Shown here: piece by piece, positions 6,800-7,891 of the stretch
How positions within the stretch are numbered: the stretch's first letter is position 1
How the letters are laid out: each line of letters opens with the position of its first letter
From: CAG-791 sp963657295
GTDB taxonomy: Bacteria; Bacillota; Clostridia; Lachnospirales; Lachnospiraceae
DNA length: 7,891 nucleotides
NCBI GenBank assembly: GCA_963657295.1
Contig: CAVKMX010000107.1
Coordinates: forward strand, 1-7,891
Reading direction: 5' to 3'
The notes under the pieces: model-generated
Told to the model about the DNA's origin: nothing
What the model saw: the letters and a program-made list of their open reading frames with translations, nothing else
Database searches by the model: none
Translations under genes and position numbers: made by a program

Positions 6800-6908
6800 A
6801 CACAGGCTTTGATTTTCGCACCGTCGGGACCGGGGATTGTGGAACGGGAGTTTCCTGCGGACACGATCGTAAGCGGCAGGATTTCGTGAGTGAGGAGAGG
6901 CGGGGGAG

Positions 6909-7650
6909 ATGATTCCGCATAAGATTCATTATTGCTGGTTCGGACACAACAGGAAGCCGGGACTCATCGAGAAGTGCATCGCATCCTGGCGGCGGTATCT
7001 CCCGGACTGGGAGATCATTGAGTGGAATGAGAGCAGCTATGATGAACAAGAACGCCTATATCCGTGAGGCGTACCGGCAGAGAAAGTGGGCCTTCGTGGT
7101 GGATTACGCGCGGTTCGATATCCTGAACCGCGAGGGCGGCGTTTTCCTGGATACGGATGTGGAGCTCCTGCGCCCGATTCCGGAGGCGTTCCTGCAGCAT
7201 GCGGCCTTCACGGGATTCGAGAGCAGCTCCACGGTGAATCCGGGGCTGATCTATGCGTCGGAGCCGGGACAGCCGATGCTCGCGGAGATCATGCGGGCCT
7301 ACGAGGGACGGCAGTTCGGAACGCAGGTCGACGGCCGGATCGAGAACATCGTGGACATCGTGACGGGGGTCCTGAGGGCAGGGGGCCTTCGGGAGGACAA
7401 TTCGTATCAGATCGTACAGGGAGTCGCCGTCTATCCGAAGGAGGTGTTCTGCTGCTTCAATCACGAGGTGCAGGCCTTTGAGGTGACAAAGGACACGGTT
7501 TCGGTGCATCACTATTATGCCAGCTGGTCGCCCTGGTACCGGAAACTGTATTTCCGCTGCATCAAATATGCGGCCAGGCTCCTTGGAAAGGAGCGGTATC
7601 TGCGGTGGAAGCGGGTACTCCTGAGAAGGGGGAGCAGGCCGCGGCAATGA
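6909..7650 (+). pseudogene. GT32 glycosyltransferase gene split by a frameshift
   Basis: The true start is ATG 6909, with AGGAGAGG at 6893-6900 as binding site. It opens MIPHKIHYCWFGHN, the standard GT32 N-terminus, and reads through ASWRRYLPDWEIIEWNESSYD to base 7043. That frame then stops at TGA 7065-7067 (52 residues). The rest of the family pattern resumes in the next frame from base 7045: NKNAYIREAYRQRKWAFVVDYARF, then GGVFLDTDVELLR with the DXD metal- and donor-binding motif at 7150-7158, and a C-terminus with HHYYASW, to the TGA at 7648-7650. Joined, the two parts give about 246 residues, a normal length for small bacterial GT32 enzymes used in capsule synthesis. Most members have one more residue between the Asp and the Asn at the junction, so loss of two bases (an AT from TATGATATGAAC) fits well; a one-base insertion is the alternative. 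The downstream part has in-frame ATG codons at 7039 and 7042 without a clear binding site. It is either a recent pseudogene, a phase-variable state or a sequencing error; both halves are otherwise intact. Confidence 0.87.
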
Positions 7651-7673
7651 TCGCGGTCGTACCTTAACCCTTC

Positions 7674-7717
7674 TTCACTTGAAACTTGGTGCATATGATA
7701 ACCAACTTTCAAGTGAA
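7674..7717. repeat. 44-base near-perfect inverted repeat after the GT32 gene
   Basis: The left arm TTCACTTGAAACTTGGT (7674-7690) and right arm ACCAACTTTCAAGTGAA (7701-7717) pair over 16 of 17 positions, with a single C-C mismatch, around a 10-base loop that contains CATATG. It begins 23 bases after the GT32 stop. It is AT-rich against GC-rich surroundings, and no T-run follows on either strand. It could act as an unconventional terminator or 3' mRNA-stabilising hairpin, or be a protein-binding palindrome or a small repetitive element. Confidence 0.8.
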
Positions 7718-7891
7718 CGATACCGTTGTACGCAGCAAAAAGCAATCTGGGATCTGTTCAGCACCTGCCGCATTTCAACATGGCTGTTACTGTACAGACG
7801 CCCGCCGGTGACAGGGTGGCGGAGAATGTCCAGTCCGGGGGGCCTTGCGAGGCCTCGGTGCTTGCGAGCGTCTTATGTGAGCTTAGCACCG
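7718..7891. other. Gene-free, hairpin-rich stretch at the window edge
   Basis: No open frame with a binding site is seen. Several short inverted repeats cluster here: the palindrome CTGTACAG (7790-7797); CCGCC (7802-7806) with GGCGG (7818-7822); GGCCT (7841-7845) with AGGCC (7850-7854) around a TGCG loop; and CGGTGCT (7856-7862) with AGCACCG (7885-7891), whose right arm is the last base run of the window. A second TGCG loop, between GCT and AGC, lies within the last pair. This density suggests a structured RNA or a palindromic repeat element that continues beyond the window. I cannot assign it to a known class. Confidence 0.45.

Noticed and set aside
7038..7050. Programmed ribosomal frameshifting at the GT32 break.
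   Set aside because: No slippery heptamer, no stimulating hairpin and no internal binding site are evident, so simple mutation or error is preferred.
7018..7650. Reading the downstream GT32 part as an intact gene starting at TTG 7018.
   Set aside because: The first residues from that start have no family match, whereas the frame from ATG 6909 supplies the exact missing N-terminus. A frameshifted single gene explains both.
7674..7717. Calling the inverted repeat a standard intrinsic terminator or a dif site.
   Set aside because: There is no T-run on either strand, and the arms and spacer do not match the known dif layout (about 11-base arms with a 6-base centre).

Overview
The window looks like part of a cell-surface glycan (capsule, teichoic-acid-like or other wall polysaccharide) biosynthesis and modification cluster from a Gram-positive gut-type bacterium, probably Bacillota, class Clostridia (Lachnospiraceae or a relative). 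The organism call is an inference. It rests on purine-rich AGGAG/GAGG ribosome binding sites ahead of nearly every gene, on the family mix (DUF6056-type and GtrII-type polytopic proteins, a short GT32 enzyme, a membrane-anchored SGNH-like protein), and on tight co-directional packing. By eye, GC is about 50% in the first ~900 bases and clearly above 60% in most of the rest.

Layout, all on the + strand. (1) Bases 1-500: the C-terminal end of a polytopic membrane protein whose start lies outside the window. (2) 566-940: a small protein with two membrane segments, not recognised, overlapping the next gene by 14 bases. (3) 927-2882: a large DUF6056-like membrane protein, probably a GT-C-type transferase, carrying three hydrophilic low-complexity insertions, one built from a 39-bp tandem repeat. 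(4) 2957-3973: a membrane-anchored SGNH-hydrolase-like protein, possibly for glycan acyl modification. (5) 4001-5044: a cytosolic GT-B glycosyltransferase of the GT4 type. (6) 5054-6799: a GtrII-type polytopic glucosyltransferase-like protein, also with hydrophilic insertions. (7) 6909-7650: a GT32 (DXD) glycosyltransferase interrupted by a frameshift at about base 7041-7045. (8) 7651-7891: no gene. This stretch holds a 44-base inverted repeat just after the GT32 gene and a hairpin-rich segment running off the window edge.

Working model (inference): the cytosolic GT4 and GT32 enzymes would add sugars to a lipid-linked precursor. The DUF6056-like and GtrII-like proteins would use lipid-linked sugars to decorate the glycan on the outer face of the membrane, and the SGNH-like protein would add or remove acyl groups there. 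No polymerase, flippase, priming transferase or MBOAT acyltransferase is visible, so the rest of the pathway must lie outside the window. I found no CRISPR array, transposase, tRNA or rRNA. The points most worth a second look are the broken GT32 gene, the repeat-expanded insertions in both large membrane proteins, and the structured DNA downstream of 7650.
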